Below, in pieces: positions 1 through 7,607 of a stretch of DNA of 13,282 nucleotides. Source of the DNA: an uncultured Desulfobulbaceae bacterium (lineage in GTDB: Bacteria > Desulfobacterota > Desulfobulbia > Desulfobulbales > BM004). The notes beneath the pieces are model-generated. The model was not told the DNA's origin. It saw nothing but the letters and a program-made list of their open reading frames with translations, and searched no databases. The position numbers were made by a program, and so were the translations under genes. The first letter of the stretch is position 1. Each line of letters opens with the position of its first letter. Where the stretch lies: contig CAMYJP010000029.1 in the NCBI GenBank assembly GCA_947258675.1, positions 1 through 13,282 of the forward strand, given 5' to 3'.

Positions 1-2
1 AA

Positions 3-1793
3 TACTTTGGCGCCTCAGGAAAGCCAGGAGAACTCAGGTGTGTCAATTGCCGGGTGAATCATATGAGCGAGGCCATGCCCTTTGACCGGATTACAGTCAG
101 GATGTATCGCGCTGCAGTTTATGACAACGGTGTCCGATTTTACTTTGATTATTATCGTCTATCAAAAGACGGGGAGAACCAAAAGCTTGGCTATGGTGAA
201 CATGACGCTTTATGGTATGAACCGAATGCCGAAGGAGTTTGGAAAAAATCAGAACTCCCAGTTGCGTTGCGCAGTGTCCTGGTACCCAAAGAATACCAAG
301 ATTTAATTCCGAGCCGAATACCTTTAGTAACAAAAAAGGATAATAATAAATACGATGTGATCATCATCGGGGCAGGTATAGGTGGTTTGACTGCAGGGGC
401 CTTGCTGGCCAAAAGGGGTAAACGTGTTGTGGTGGTGGAACAGCACACCAAACCTGGTGGCTTTTGCTCTTCCTGGAAACGCCAGATAGAGCACAATGGC
501 AAGACACTAAAATTTGTTTTTGATGCAGGTGTGCACGATATTGGGCCTTCTGGTCAATATGCTCCGACTTCCAAAGTGTTAAATGAACTTGGTGTTAGTG
601 ATCAGATTCAATGGCAACGTGTTGATCATGAGTACATCCTCGCTGATTTTCGAGTTAAAGTACCACGGAATTTTAAAGACTACCTTGAAGTTCTCTGTAA
701 CCAATTTCCTGGAGAAAAAATTGGGTTATCTGCATTCTTTGATGAAGTTGAGGTCTGTTACAATGAATTGTTTAACCAAGAGAATAAGGGGGAGTTGAAA
801 GGTAATCAAAGAATTAATAGATGGAAGAATATACCCTTTACAGAAATGTTGGGGACTTTTATCAAGGAACAACAACTGAAAGATCTGCTCTCAATACTTA
901 TGTATTATATTACAGACAATCCCGCTTCTTTAAATACCTTAACGGCAATACCTCTCTTCGGCTACTATATTGAGGGAGGGTGCTATCCAACCGGCGGTTC
1001 ACAGGTACTTTCAGACACATTAGCGGGAGTTATTGCAGAAAATAACGGTGAAATTCGTGTGCGATCCCTTGTCTCCACTATTCTTGTTGAAGACGGTCAA
1101 GCTTGCGGCGTTAAACTGGGGAACGATGAAATCCTTGTGGCGGATACGGTAATCTCGAACGCTGATGTGCGCAAGACCTTCCAGGAGCTTGTAGGGAAAA
1201 ACCAGTTGCCGATGCATTTCTCAGAACGGATTGAAACGCTTCAGCCATCCAACTCAGCCTTCCTGGTTTCTCTTGGAGTAGACTTTATACCTGATGCCAA
1301 TCCCGCTACTTTTGTATGTGAAAGAGATGATCATCTGTGGGTTATGATACCTTCGAAGGTTGATCCGTCATTGGCTCCTTTCGGTCACGCCTGCATCACC
1401 CTTATAAAGCTTCTGCCCTATGAGCAGGCTGTTAACTGGGGTCGCAATGACCCTAAGTATGCAGAACGCAAACGGAATATCGGCGATAATTTAATTGCTC
1501 TAGCAGAAAAAGCCATACCGGGCTTAAAAAATCATATCATCTACAGACAGGATGCAAGTCCCGCAACTTTTGCCCGATACGCAAAAACAACCAACGGGGC
1601 AATTTATGGCCTGGCGGCTGACGAGTGGAGGCCTTCAATGAAAACACCGATTATGGGATTGTACCTAGTAGGCGCCAGCACTACGATTCGACCAGGTATT
1701 GAAACTGCTGTTTTCTCTGGTATTGCAGTAGCAGACGCCGTTAGCTCTCTATCTTTGCAACCAAATCGTCATTTCAATGAGCTTGAAAACTGA
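3..1793 (+). CDS. CrtI-type FAD-dependent oxidoreductase (phytoene desaturase/isomerase superfamily), 5' partial
   Basis: Flavoprotein of the CrtI/COG1233 superfamily, whose members desaturate, isomerise or saturate polyisoprenoids and related lipids; the substrate here cannot be read from sequence. Numbering from the GTG at 54 (579 residues), the Rossmann FAD-binding segment is DVIIIGAGIGGLTAG at 101-115, ending with an acidic residue in VVVVEQ (E129) for the ribose. The C-terminal FAD closure is GLYLVGASTTIRPGIE, about 535-550, followed by AVFSG. The first 100 residues precede the flavin domain and match nothing I recognise. The frame is open without a stop back to base 3, encoding CVNC just before the GTG, and no convincing Shine-Dalgarno sequence precedes GTG 54 or the ATGs at 63 and 75. 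I therefore treat it as 5' partial; a GTG start at 54 remains possible. It converges on typA, leaving 111 bp. Family call is firm, role is not. Confidence 0.85.
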   Translation, partial: YFGASGKPGELRCVNCRVNHMSEAMPFDRITVRMYRAAVYDNGVRFYFDYYRLSKDGENQKLGYGEHDALWYEPNAEGVWKKSELPVALRSVLVPKEYQDLIPSRIPLVTKKDNNKYDVIIIGAGIGGLTAGALLAKRGKRVVVVEQHTKPGGFCSSWKRQIEHNGKTLKFVFDAGVHDIGPSGQYAPTSKVLNELGVSDQIQWQRVDHEYILADFRVKVPRNFKDYLEVLCNQFPGEKIGLSAFFDEVEVCYNELFNQENKGELKGNQRINRWKNIPFTEMLGTFIKEQQLKDLLSILMYYITDNPASLNTLTAIPLFGYYIEGGCYPTGGSQVLSDTLAGVIAENNGEIRVRSLVSTILVEDGQACGVKLGNDEILVADTVISNADVRKTFQELVGKNQLPMHFSERIETLQPSNSAFLVSLGVDFIPDANPATFVCERDDHLWVMIPSKVDPSLAPFGHACITLIKLLPYEQAVNWGRNDPKYAERKRNIGDNLIALAEKAIPGLKNHIIYRQDASPATFARYAKTTNGAIYGLAADEWRPSMKTPIMGLYLVGASTTIRPGIETAVFSGIAVADAVSSLSLQPNRHFNELEN

Positions 1794-1825
1794 AGGTCGT
1801 AAGAATCCATGCAAACTTGTTACCT

Positions 1826-1857
1826 TGTCTACTTTTCAATCCATGAAAAAGCAGACA
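1826..1857 (-). terminator. Hairpin between convergent genes, possible typA 3' end
   Basis: The gap 1794-1904 holds a dyad with arms 1826-1836 and 1847-1857 (TGTCTACTTTT and AAAAGCAGACA on the plus strand). Read as minus-strand RNA the central mismatch becomes a G-U pair, giving an uninterrupted stem of about 11-12 bp that begins some 48 nt after the typA stop; on the plus strand the same position is an A-C mismatch. There is no U-run after the stem in either direction, so it is not a classical intrinsic terminator. It could be a 3'-end stabilising hairpin or chance. Confidence 0.25.
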
Positions 1858-1904
1858 GCGATGGTCTTGAAAGCGACTTGCGCTTCATCTCGTAAGGTTG
1901 CAAC

Positions 1905-3692
1905 TTATATGGACCTCCGTTTGCGCAAGCGAACTGCCGCCGGGGTTATTTCCACCAGTTCGTCATCGTTGATAAAAGCGATGCAATCCTCAAGGCTCAT
2001 GGCTCGAGGTGGTGTCAGAATAACATTTTCATCCGACCCTGAAGCCCGCATATTGGTGAGCTTTTTCCCTTTTGCCGGATTAACAACCAAATCACCTGCC
2101 CGGCAATGCTCACCAAGAACCTGTCCAGCATAAACTTTGGCTCCTGGCCCTAGAAAAAGACTTCCCCGGTCCTGCAGATTAAATAGCGCATAGGCAACAG
2201 TTGCGCATGCTTCTTTAACTACCAGAACCCCGTTGATGCGGTTTGTTATTTCTCCGGCGTGTGGGCCATACTCTGAAAACACATAATTCATCATGCCCAT
2301 ACCTTTCGTTTCGGTCATAAATTGAGACCGAAACCCAAGGAGCCCACGGGTTGGAATTTTATATAGCAAGCGAGCCATCCCGTTTTCATTATGCATCTCA
2401 AGCATTTGGCCTTTGAGCATACCGAGTGATTCGATGACTGCTCCTTGGTACTGCTCATCCACGTCGATTGTCAACTCTTCATAAGGCTCAAGAAGTACAT
2501 TGTTTTCAGTTTTCGTAATAACCCTCGGTCTGGTAACTTGAAATTCATAACCTTCACGCCGCATTTTCTCAATCAAGATTGACAGGTGTAATTCTCCCCG
2601 GCCGGATACTTCAAAGCCAAAGGATTCCTGCAACTTTTCCACCCGTAAAGCAACATCAGCCAGCATCTCGCGCTGCAGCCGTTCTTCCAAGTGGTTTGAA
2701 GTAACATATTTACCCTCCAGCCCTGCAAAGGGAGAATCATTAGGTATAAAATTCATGGATAGGGTAGGGGGATCAATTTCTATAAGAGGAAGAGGTTTGG
2801 GATTTTCCGGATCAGTAAAGGTTACTCCGACAGTTATGTCTTCCAGACCCGCGACAGCAACGATCTCTCCCACAGAAGCAGTTTCAACCGGAACCTTCTG
2901 GTCGCATTCAAAACGAAATATCTTGGTTATGCGTGCAGGCGCCAAAGTACCATCACGTTTAGCAACCGTGACATTTTTGTTAATATTGAGAGATCCGTTC
3001 ACGACCTTTCCAATGCCAAGCCGACCCAGATATTGCGAATAGTCAATGGTATTAACTTGCATCTGAAGAGGTGCATCAGGTATTCCAGAGGGTGGCGGTA
3101 TATGATCCACGATCTTTTCAGAGATGGGTATCATGCCTTTGTTTATTTTTGTTTGATCTTCTGGCTCATTGACAGCATATCCTTCTTTGGCAGACGCATA
3201 AACCACAGGAAAGTCAAGTAGTTCATCCGGGGCGTCCAATTTAACGAAAAGGTCAAAAACCTGATCAACGACCCAGTCACATCGTGCTGCTGGCTTATCT
3301 ATCTTATTAATGACAACAATTACAGGGAGGTGGTTAGCAAGCGCTTTCTTCAGCACAAAATATGTCTGTGGCATCGGACCTTCCTGGGCATCGACCAATA
3401 ACAGACATCCATCCGCCATGCGCAACACCCTCTCCACCTGACCTCCAAAGTCAGCGTGGCCTGGAGTGTCAATAATGTTTATCCAATAATTTTTAAAACG
3501 ATACGACCCATTCTTTGAAGCAATAGTAATACCGCGTTCACGCTCAAGATCCATTGAGTCCATAAGGCGTTCTGCTACTTCCTGGTTTTCTCTGAACATA
3601 CCACTTTGTTTAAAAAGCTGGTCTACGAGAGTGGTTTTACCATGATCGACATGAGCGATAATTGCTACATTTCTTATTTCTTTCTGTTCCAT
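1905..3692 (-). CDS. typA: Ribosome-associated translational GTPase TypA/BipA
   Basis: Translational GTPase of the TypA/BipA family, which binds the 70S ribosome and supports late 50S assembly and growth under stress or cold. Visible G-motifs (numbered from ATG 3692): G1 AHVDHGKT at 13-20, G2 RGITI at 53-57, G3 DTPGH at 75-79, G4 NKID at 129-132. An EF-G-like domain II, two alpha/beta domains and the BipA-specific C-terminal domain follow, ending with the diagnostic KKLTNMRASGSDE and DELVEITPAAVRLRKR. Length 595 is normal for the family. The open frame extends to a TTG at 3704, but ATG 3692 gives the family-typical start MEQKEIRNVAIIAHVDHGKT and is preferred. A purine-rich AAGAAG lies about 13 nt upstream of this ATG, poorly spaced. 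It follows mfd by 182 bp with a terminator-like hairpin between them, so independent or attenuated expression is likely. Confidence 0.97.
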   Translation of the reverse strand: MEQKEIRNVAIIAHVDHGKTTLVDQLFKQSGMFRENQEVAERLMDSMDLERERGITIASKNGSYRFKNYWINIIDTPGHADFGGQVERVLRMADGCLLLVDAQEGPMPQTYFVLKKALANHLPVIVVINKIDKPAARCDWVVDQVFDLFVKLDAPDELLDFPVVYASAKEGYAVNEPEDQTKINKGMIPISEKIVDHIPPPSGIPDAPLQMQVNTIDYSQYLGRLGIGKVVNGSLNINKNVTVAKRDGTLAPARITKIFRFECDQKVPVETASVGEIVAVAGLEDITVGVTFTDPENPKPLPLIEIDPPTLSMNFIPNDSPFAGLEGKYVTSNHLEERLQREMLADVALRVEKLQESFGFEVSGRGELHLSILIEKMRREGYEFQVTRPRVITKTENNVLLEPYEELTIDVDEQYQGAVIESLGMLKGQMLEMHNENGMARLLYKIPTRGLLGFRSQFMTETKGMGMMNYVFSEYGPHAGEITNRINGVLVVKEACATVAYALFNLQDRGSLFLGPGAKVYAGQVLGEHCRAGDLVVNPAKGKKLTNMRASGSDENVILTPPRAMSLEDCIAFINDDELVEITPAAVRLRKRRSI

Positions 3693-3722
3693 TCTGTTAC
3701 TCAATCTTCTTATCCCATAAAT

Positions 3723-3749
3723 AAAAAAGGCACCGCAAAATGGGGCACC
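3723..3749 (-). terminator. Intrinsic terminator or leader attenuator between mfd and typA
   Basis: On the minus strand two copies of GGTGCC (3749-3744 and 3734-3729) face each other. GGUGCC pairs with itself through four G-C and two G-U pairs, and a further C-G pair closes a short A/U loop. The stem is followed immediately by six U (3728-3723) and then AUUUAU. On the plus strand the wobble pairs become mismatches, so the signal is directional. It lies about 125 nt after the mfd stop and only about 30 nt before the typA ATG, too close for a typA promoter to fit after it. Confidence 0.55.
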
Positions 3750-3874
3750 AATATCTGCTTATACATTCAATTTTCTGCTGATTAATACGGACGGCACACC
3801 TTATGTTCATTTGTCCGGTTTTGCAAGGAAAATCTTGTTAGGGGAAGTTTCTCCAATTTTGAAATTATTAACCG

Positions 3875-6800
3875 CTACGCTTCCAGTTTCAGTTGCGACA
3901 CAATTTGATGTATTGCACTAAATATCGATTGTATTGAGTTTAGAGGAGTTTTAACAACAAGTCTGGAATCAGGCGTAAAACGGACCATATCTTTGGAATT
4001 TTGCATTAATTCAAGAATTTTTTGTGGAGAAACAGGCGTTTTTTCAAGGAAGGTAAAAACCAATGCATCTTTTCCCTGTTCCAATCGGCTGACTTTCAGT
4101 TTTTTAAGGTCTTCTTTTATTGAGACTATTTCAAATAAGTTGCGAACTTCCTGAACAATTGCTCCATATCTATCTTGAAGCTCGTCCTTCAAATCATGCA
4201 ACGAGGTCTGATCGGTTATCATTGATATTCTACGGTAAATAACATATCGCTGGTCAATATCTTGAATATAACTTTCAGGAATATACCCTGAGATCTGCAG
4301 ATTGATTTCTGGATCCACCTCCTCATCCTGCGCTTCACCAGCTGTTGTCTTGTCCTTCAGATCAGATACTGTTTTCTGAAGCAACTCCAGATAGAGGTCA
4401 TAGCCCACTGCTGCAATATGCCCACTTTGTGAAATGCCTAATAGATTTCCGCCCCCTCTGATCTGCAGATCACTCATCGCCAATTTGAAACCACCACCCA
4501 AGTCACTACAGTCCATCACTGCCCTTAATCTATCTTTGGCGTCTTTTTTCAGGCTTTCCAATGAAGGGACCAGCAAATAAGCATATGATTGTTCGCTGCT
4601 GCGTCCTACACGACCCCGCAACTGGTAAATCTCAGCCAATCCGAGACGGTCGGCCCTGTTTATAATAATTGTGTTCGCGTTGGCTATATCAAGCCCAGAC
4701 TCAATGATTGTAGTGCAGACAAGAACATCCAGTTCTTTGTTAATAAACCGGATCATAATATCTTCTAGGTTTTTTGCCGGCAGCTGGCCGTGAGCGACTG
4801 CCACTCTGGCTTCTGGCACAAGTTTCTGAGCCTTTCTTGCCATCTCATGTATTGAGTGAACTCTATTATGGACAACAAATATCTGGCCTTTTCTCTGCAT
4901 CTCCCGAACAACCGCTTCCTTGATAACCAAATCATCATAACGGGCAACAAATGTTTTAATCGACCGCCTCTGTTCCGGAGGAGTGGTTATCACAGACAGG
5001 TCCCTTACTCCCAGCAGGGACATCTGTAGAGTTCTTGGAATAGGAGTAGCTGAAAGAGTCAGAACATCAACTTCTGCACGGAGCTTCTTTATTTTTTCTT
5101 TATGACTTACGCCAAAGCGATGCTCTTCATCAATGATAAGCAGACCCAATTTTTTAAAGATCACATCCTTGGAGAGTAGCCTATGGGTTCCGATGACAAT
5201 ATCAACTGTGCCTTCTGCAAGACCCTTTAATATCTTTTTCTGTGATGACGGAGTACGAAAGCGGCTGAGACTTTCCACCTGAACAGGGAATCCCTGCAGC
5301 CTTGCTGAAAAAGTCTGCCCATGCTGCTCTGCCAAGACAGTGGTAGGTACTAATATAGCAACTTGGAAACCATCCTCTATTACCTTAAAGGCGGCACGAA
5401 TTGCCACCTCGGTTTTACCATACCCCACATCACCACATAAAAGTCTATCCATCGGCTTGTTTGAAGCTAAATCAGAGAGAACCTCGTTTATCGCTTTATC
5501 CTGCCCTGCTGTTTCATCAAAGGGGAAAGACTCTTCCAACTCAAAGTACAGTTCAGATGGACGCCCAAAAGCAAAGCCCGGTTTTAACTCTCGTTTAGCA
5601 TAGAGAGCTAGAAGATCCTGAGCTACTTCCCAGACAGCCTCTTTCACCTTGTTTTTAATATTGAGCCACGTTTTACTTCCAAGTTTATCAATCTTTGGAA
5701 CTTTATCAGAAAGCCCCTTATATTTATTCACACAGTTAATCCTATCAACCGGCACATAAAGCTTGTCATTTCCTGAATACAAAATCTGCAAGAAATCATT
5801 TGAGACTCCATGCAGTTCCAGATTGACAAGTCCTTGATAGGTTCCGATTCCATGTTCGCTGTGAACGACAAAATCCTCGGCCTGTAACTCATCAAAGCGG
5901 ACCGCCTCGCCATCTATATGTTTCTTTTTATGAATTTTCTTGCCGCTGTAAAGGCTGCGGACACCATACAGCTCGTTTTCAGATACTAAATGCAGATTTA
6001 TTGAAGTGAGATCAAATCCGTTTGATATTGGTTTATCAAAAAGGATGACAGTGTGCGGTTGGATAGTTGCCAGGAATTCCTGCTTCAGTGGATTCTGCTG
6101 AATTAAAACATCCAAACCGTGCTGATTGAGAAGGTTGGCGAGATTTTGGGCATGGCGGAGAGAACGGCAAGCCAGTATCACTCGCTCATTTGCTTCATGC
6201 CATTTTGAAATATAGTCAATAAGCGGTCGCAACAACCCTTTCTTCTTCCTTTGCAGATCTATCTCTTGTTTAATCAATTGATGATTGCTGGATGAAAAAG
6301 AATATGTCTGATCAACCAAGATTTCCTGGTCAGGAAAATCATGTAATTGGATGGTTTTACATAGGGAGAAAGAAGCAAAAAGTTCCTGCTCAGACAGGAA
6401 TAGCATTTCTGGTGGTAAAGCTGGTGCGGATGCAGATTGTGCTTCGTTGAAGTTTGCATTAATTCTCTCCATGGTAAGAGCCACTGAACGTCTTATTTCA
6501 TGGGGATCAACCATAAAGACCAAAGAATTCTGATTCACATAGTCTAAAGGTTTGGAAAGGGATGGATAAAAAAGTGGCAGGAAAAACTCAATGCCGGGAT
6601 ATCTTCTCTGGCTGCTCACCTGCTCAAGCATTCGAGAGAGTCTATCGGAATCCCAATTAAGCTTTGTACCATGATCACTGAAACTTAAACCAAGTTTATG
6701 GTGCTCATTGGAATTAATTAATGGGAAAAGAATATTGCTGGTTGGTAGTAAAACTACCTCTTCCAATTGATCAATGGAACGTTGAGAAACAGGATCAAAC

Positions 6801-7378
6801 GATCGAATGGATTCAATTGTGTCCCCAAAAAAATCAAGCCTTATCGGTGCATTATAACCGGGGGGGAAAACATCTACAATACCGCCACGAACACTAAAAT
6901 CACCTACCCGTTGAACCAATGAAACCGGCTCATATCCAGTGTCTGCAAGCCGCAGTGCCAAATCCTTCTGATCTGTCTCCTCTCCGGCTATCACCAGATC
7001 AGCGATATTGGCGAGAATGTTCTTAGGCATCACTTTACGAAGCAGAGATTCACAGGAAGCAACAGTTATTGTTGGTTTTTCATTTGTCAACAATTGATAC
7101 AGAGCAGCAAGCCGGGTCGCTATGGTTTCCGGATCAGGTGAAAGAGGAGTATAAGGAGGAATGTCGTACCCGGGATATCGAATAATCGATATATCAGTAA
7201 ACAGGCTAAGATCCTGCTCAAAAACTTCAGCCTGATGCTCGGTGGGAACCACACAGAATACCGGTATATTGGCATAATTAGCTGACCAGGCTGCTATCAT
7301 TGCAGCGCTGTTTGCTCGTAGACCGGAAATGGCAATATGGTTGCCATTGTTAAGGGATTTTATTAGTTGCTCAATCAA
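3875..7378 (-). CDS. mfd: Transcription-repair coupling factor Mfd
   Basis: Mfd removes RNA polymerase stalled at DNA lesions by ATP-driven translocation and recruits UvrA for nucleotide-excision repair. At 1167 residues it is full length. The N-terminal UvrB-like module covers roughly 1-350 (YPGYDIPPYTPLSPDPETIATRL near 68-90, RGGIVDVFPPG at 164-174). The RNA-polymerase interaction/CarD-like domain is about 495-560 (EDFVVHSEHGIGTYQGL). The RecG-like translocase has Walker A GDVGYGKTE at 649-657, DEEH at 750-753, SATPIPRT at 776-783, ESGLDIANANTIIINRAD near 893-910 and QLRGRVGR at 919-926. The TRCF C-terminal domain runs from about 1020 to the end. The start is a TTG (7376-7378): an in-frame TGA lies only three codons upstream and the next ATG (residue 27) would remove conserved sequence. 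No clear Shine-Dalgarno is seen. It follows bamA after 229 bp and precedes typA. Confidence 0.98.
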   Translation of the reverse strand: MIEQLIKSLNNGNHIAISGLRANSAAMIAAWSANYANIPVFCVVPTEHQAEVFEQDLSLFTDISIIRYPGYDIPPYTPLSPDPETIATRLAALYQLLTNEKPTITVASCESLLRKVMPKNILANIADLVIAGEETDQKDLALRLADTGYEPVSLVQRVGDFSVRGGIVDVFPPGYNAPIRLDFFGDTIESIRSFDPVSQRSIDQLEEVVLLPTSNILFPLINSNEHHKLGLSFSDHGTKLNWDSDRLSRMLEQVSSQRRYPGIEFFLPLFYPSLSKPLDYVNQNSLVFMVDPHEIRRSVALTMERINANFNEAQSASAPALPPEMLFLSEQELFASFSLCKTIQLHDFPDQEILVDQTYSFSSSNHQLIKQEIDLQRKKKGLLRPLIDYISKWHEANERVILACRSLRHAQNLANLLNQHGLDVLIQQNPLKQEFLATIQPHTVILFDKPISNGFDLTSINLHLVSENELYGVRSLYSGKKIHKKKHIDGEAVRFDELQAEDFVVHSEHGIGTYQGLVNLELHGVSNDFLQILYSGNDKLYVPVDRINCVNKYKGLSDKVPKIDKLGSKTWLNIKNKVKEAVWEVAQDLLALYAKRELKPGFAFGRPSELYFELEESFPFDETAGQDKAINEVLSDLASNKPMDRLLCGDVGYGKTEVAIRAAFKVIEDGFQVAILVPTTVLAEQHGQTFSARLQGFPVQVESLSRFRTPSSQKKILKGLAEGTVDIVIGTHRLLSKDVIFKKLGLLIIDEEHRFGVSHKEKIKKLRAEVDVLTLSATPIPRTLQMSLLGVRDLSVITTPPEQRRSIKTFVARYDDLVIKEAVVREMQRKGQIFVVHNRVHSIHEMARKAQKLVPEARVAVAHGQLPAKNLEDIMIRFINKELDVLVCTTIIESGLDIANANTIIINRADRLGLAEIYQLRGRVGRSSEQSYAYLLVPSLESLKKDAKDRLRAVMDCSDLGGGFKLAMSDLQIRGGGNLLGISQSGHIAAVGYDLYLELLQKTVSDLKDKTTAGEAQDEEVDPEINLQISGYIPESYIQDIDQRYVIYRRISMITDQTSLHDLKDELQDRYGAIVQEVRNLFEIVSIKEDLKKLKVSRLEQGKDALVFTFLEKTPVSPQKILELMQNSKDMVRFTPDSRLVVKTPLNSIQSIFSAIHQIVSQLKLEA

Positions 7379-7559
7379 AGGGAATCAGATTGGATTGATA
7401 AATTTGAACTAATAAGCATACCGCCACTGCATTGAATAGTGAGTAAATTCTATGTTGGTCGACATTTTTAATTTATCTGTTTTGGTAGCTTAGATAGTGC
7501 TGATGGAATTTGGGCTGGAATGTGCAATCCCTTCAATTCTGGTAAAATGCACTTTATTA

Positions 7560-7603
7560 ACTATAATTGTATAGTACACAGACTATACAAGAGATATAAT
7601 ATC
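7560..7603. repeat. Three-armed dyad just downstream of bamA (TATAGT half-sites)
   Basis: A perfect 9-bp inverted repeat, TTGTATAGT (7567-7575) and ACTATACAA (7582-7590), is separated by 6 bp. The left arm also pairs with ACTATA at 7560-7565 across a 4-bp loop, so three TATAGT/ACTATA half-sites alternate in orientation. A further 11-bp palindrome, GATATAATATC, is at 7593-7603. On the minus strand the structure begins a few nucleotides after the bamA stop and could form one of two mutually exclusive hairpins. It is not followed by a clean U-run. It may be a weak bamA 3' hairpin or a binding site upstream of mfd. The rest of the 229-bp bamA-mfd gap (7379-7607) shows no convincing promoter. Confidence 0.5.
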
Positions 7604-7607
7604 AAGT

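Noticed and set aside
38..85. GTG at 38 with AGGAG upstream as a gene start
   Set aside because: The ribosome-site spacing looks good, but this frame meets a stop after 14 codons, and it is not the frame of the oxidoreductase.
1868..1887. Small hairpin TGAAAGCG/CGCTTCA in the gap after typA
   Set aside because: Short, contains a bulge, and has no U-run on either strand.
1777..2133. 118-codon plus-strand open frame
   Set aside because: It is mostly antisense to typA, whose protein is unmistakable; the product is low-complexity and serine-rich with no domain.
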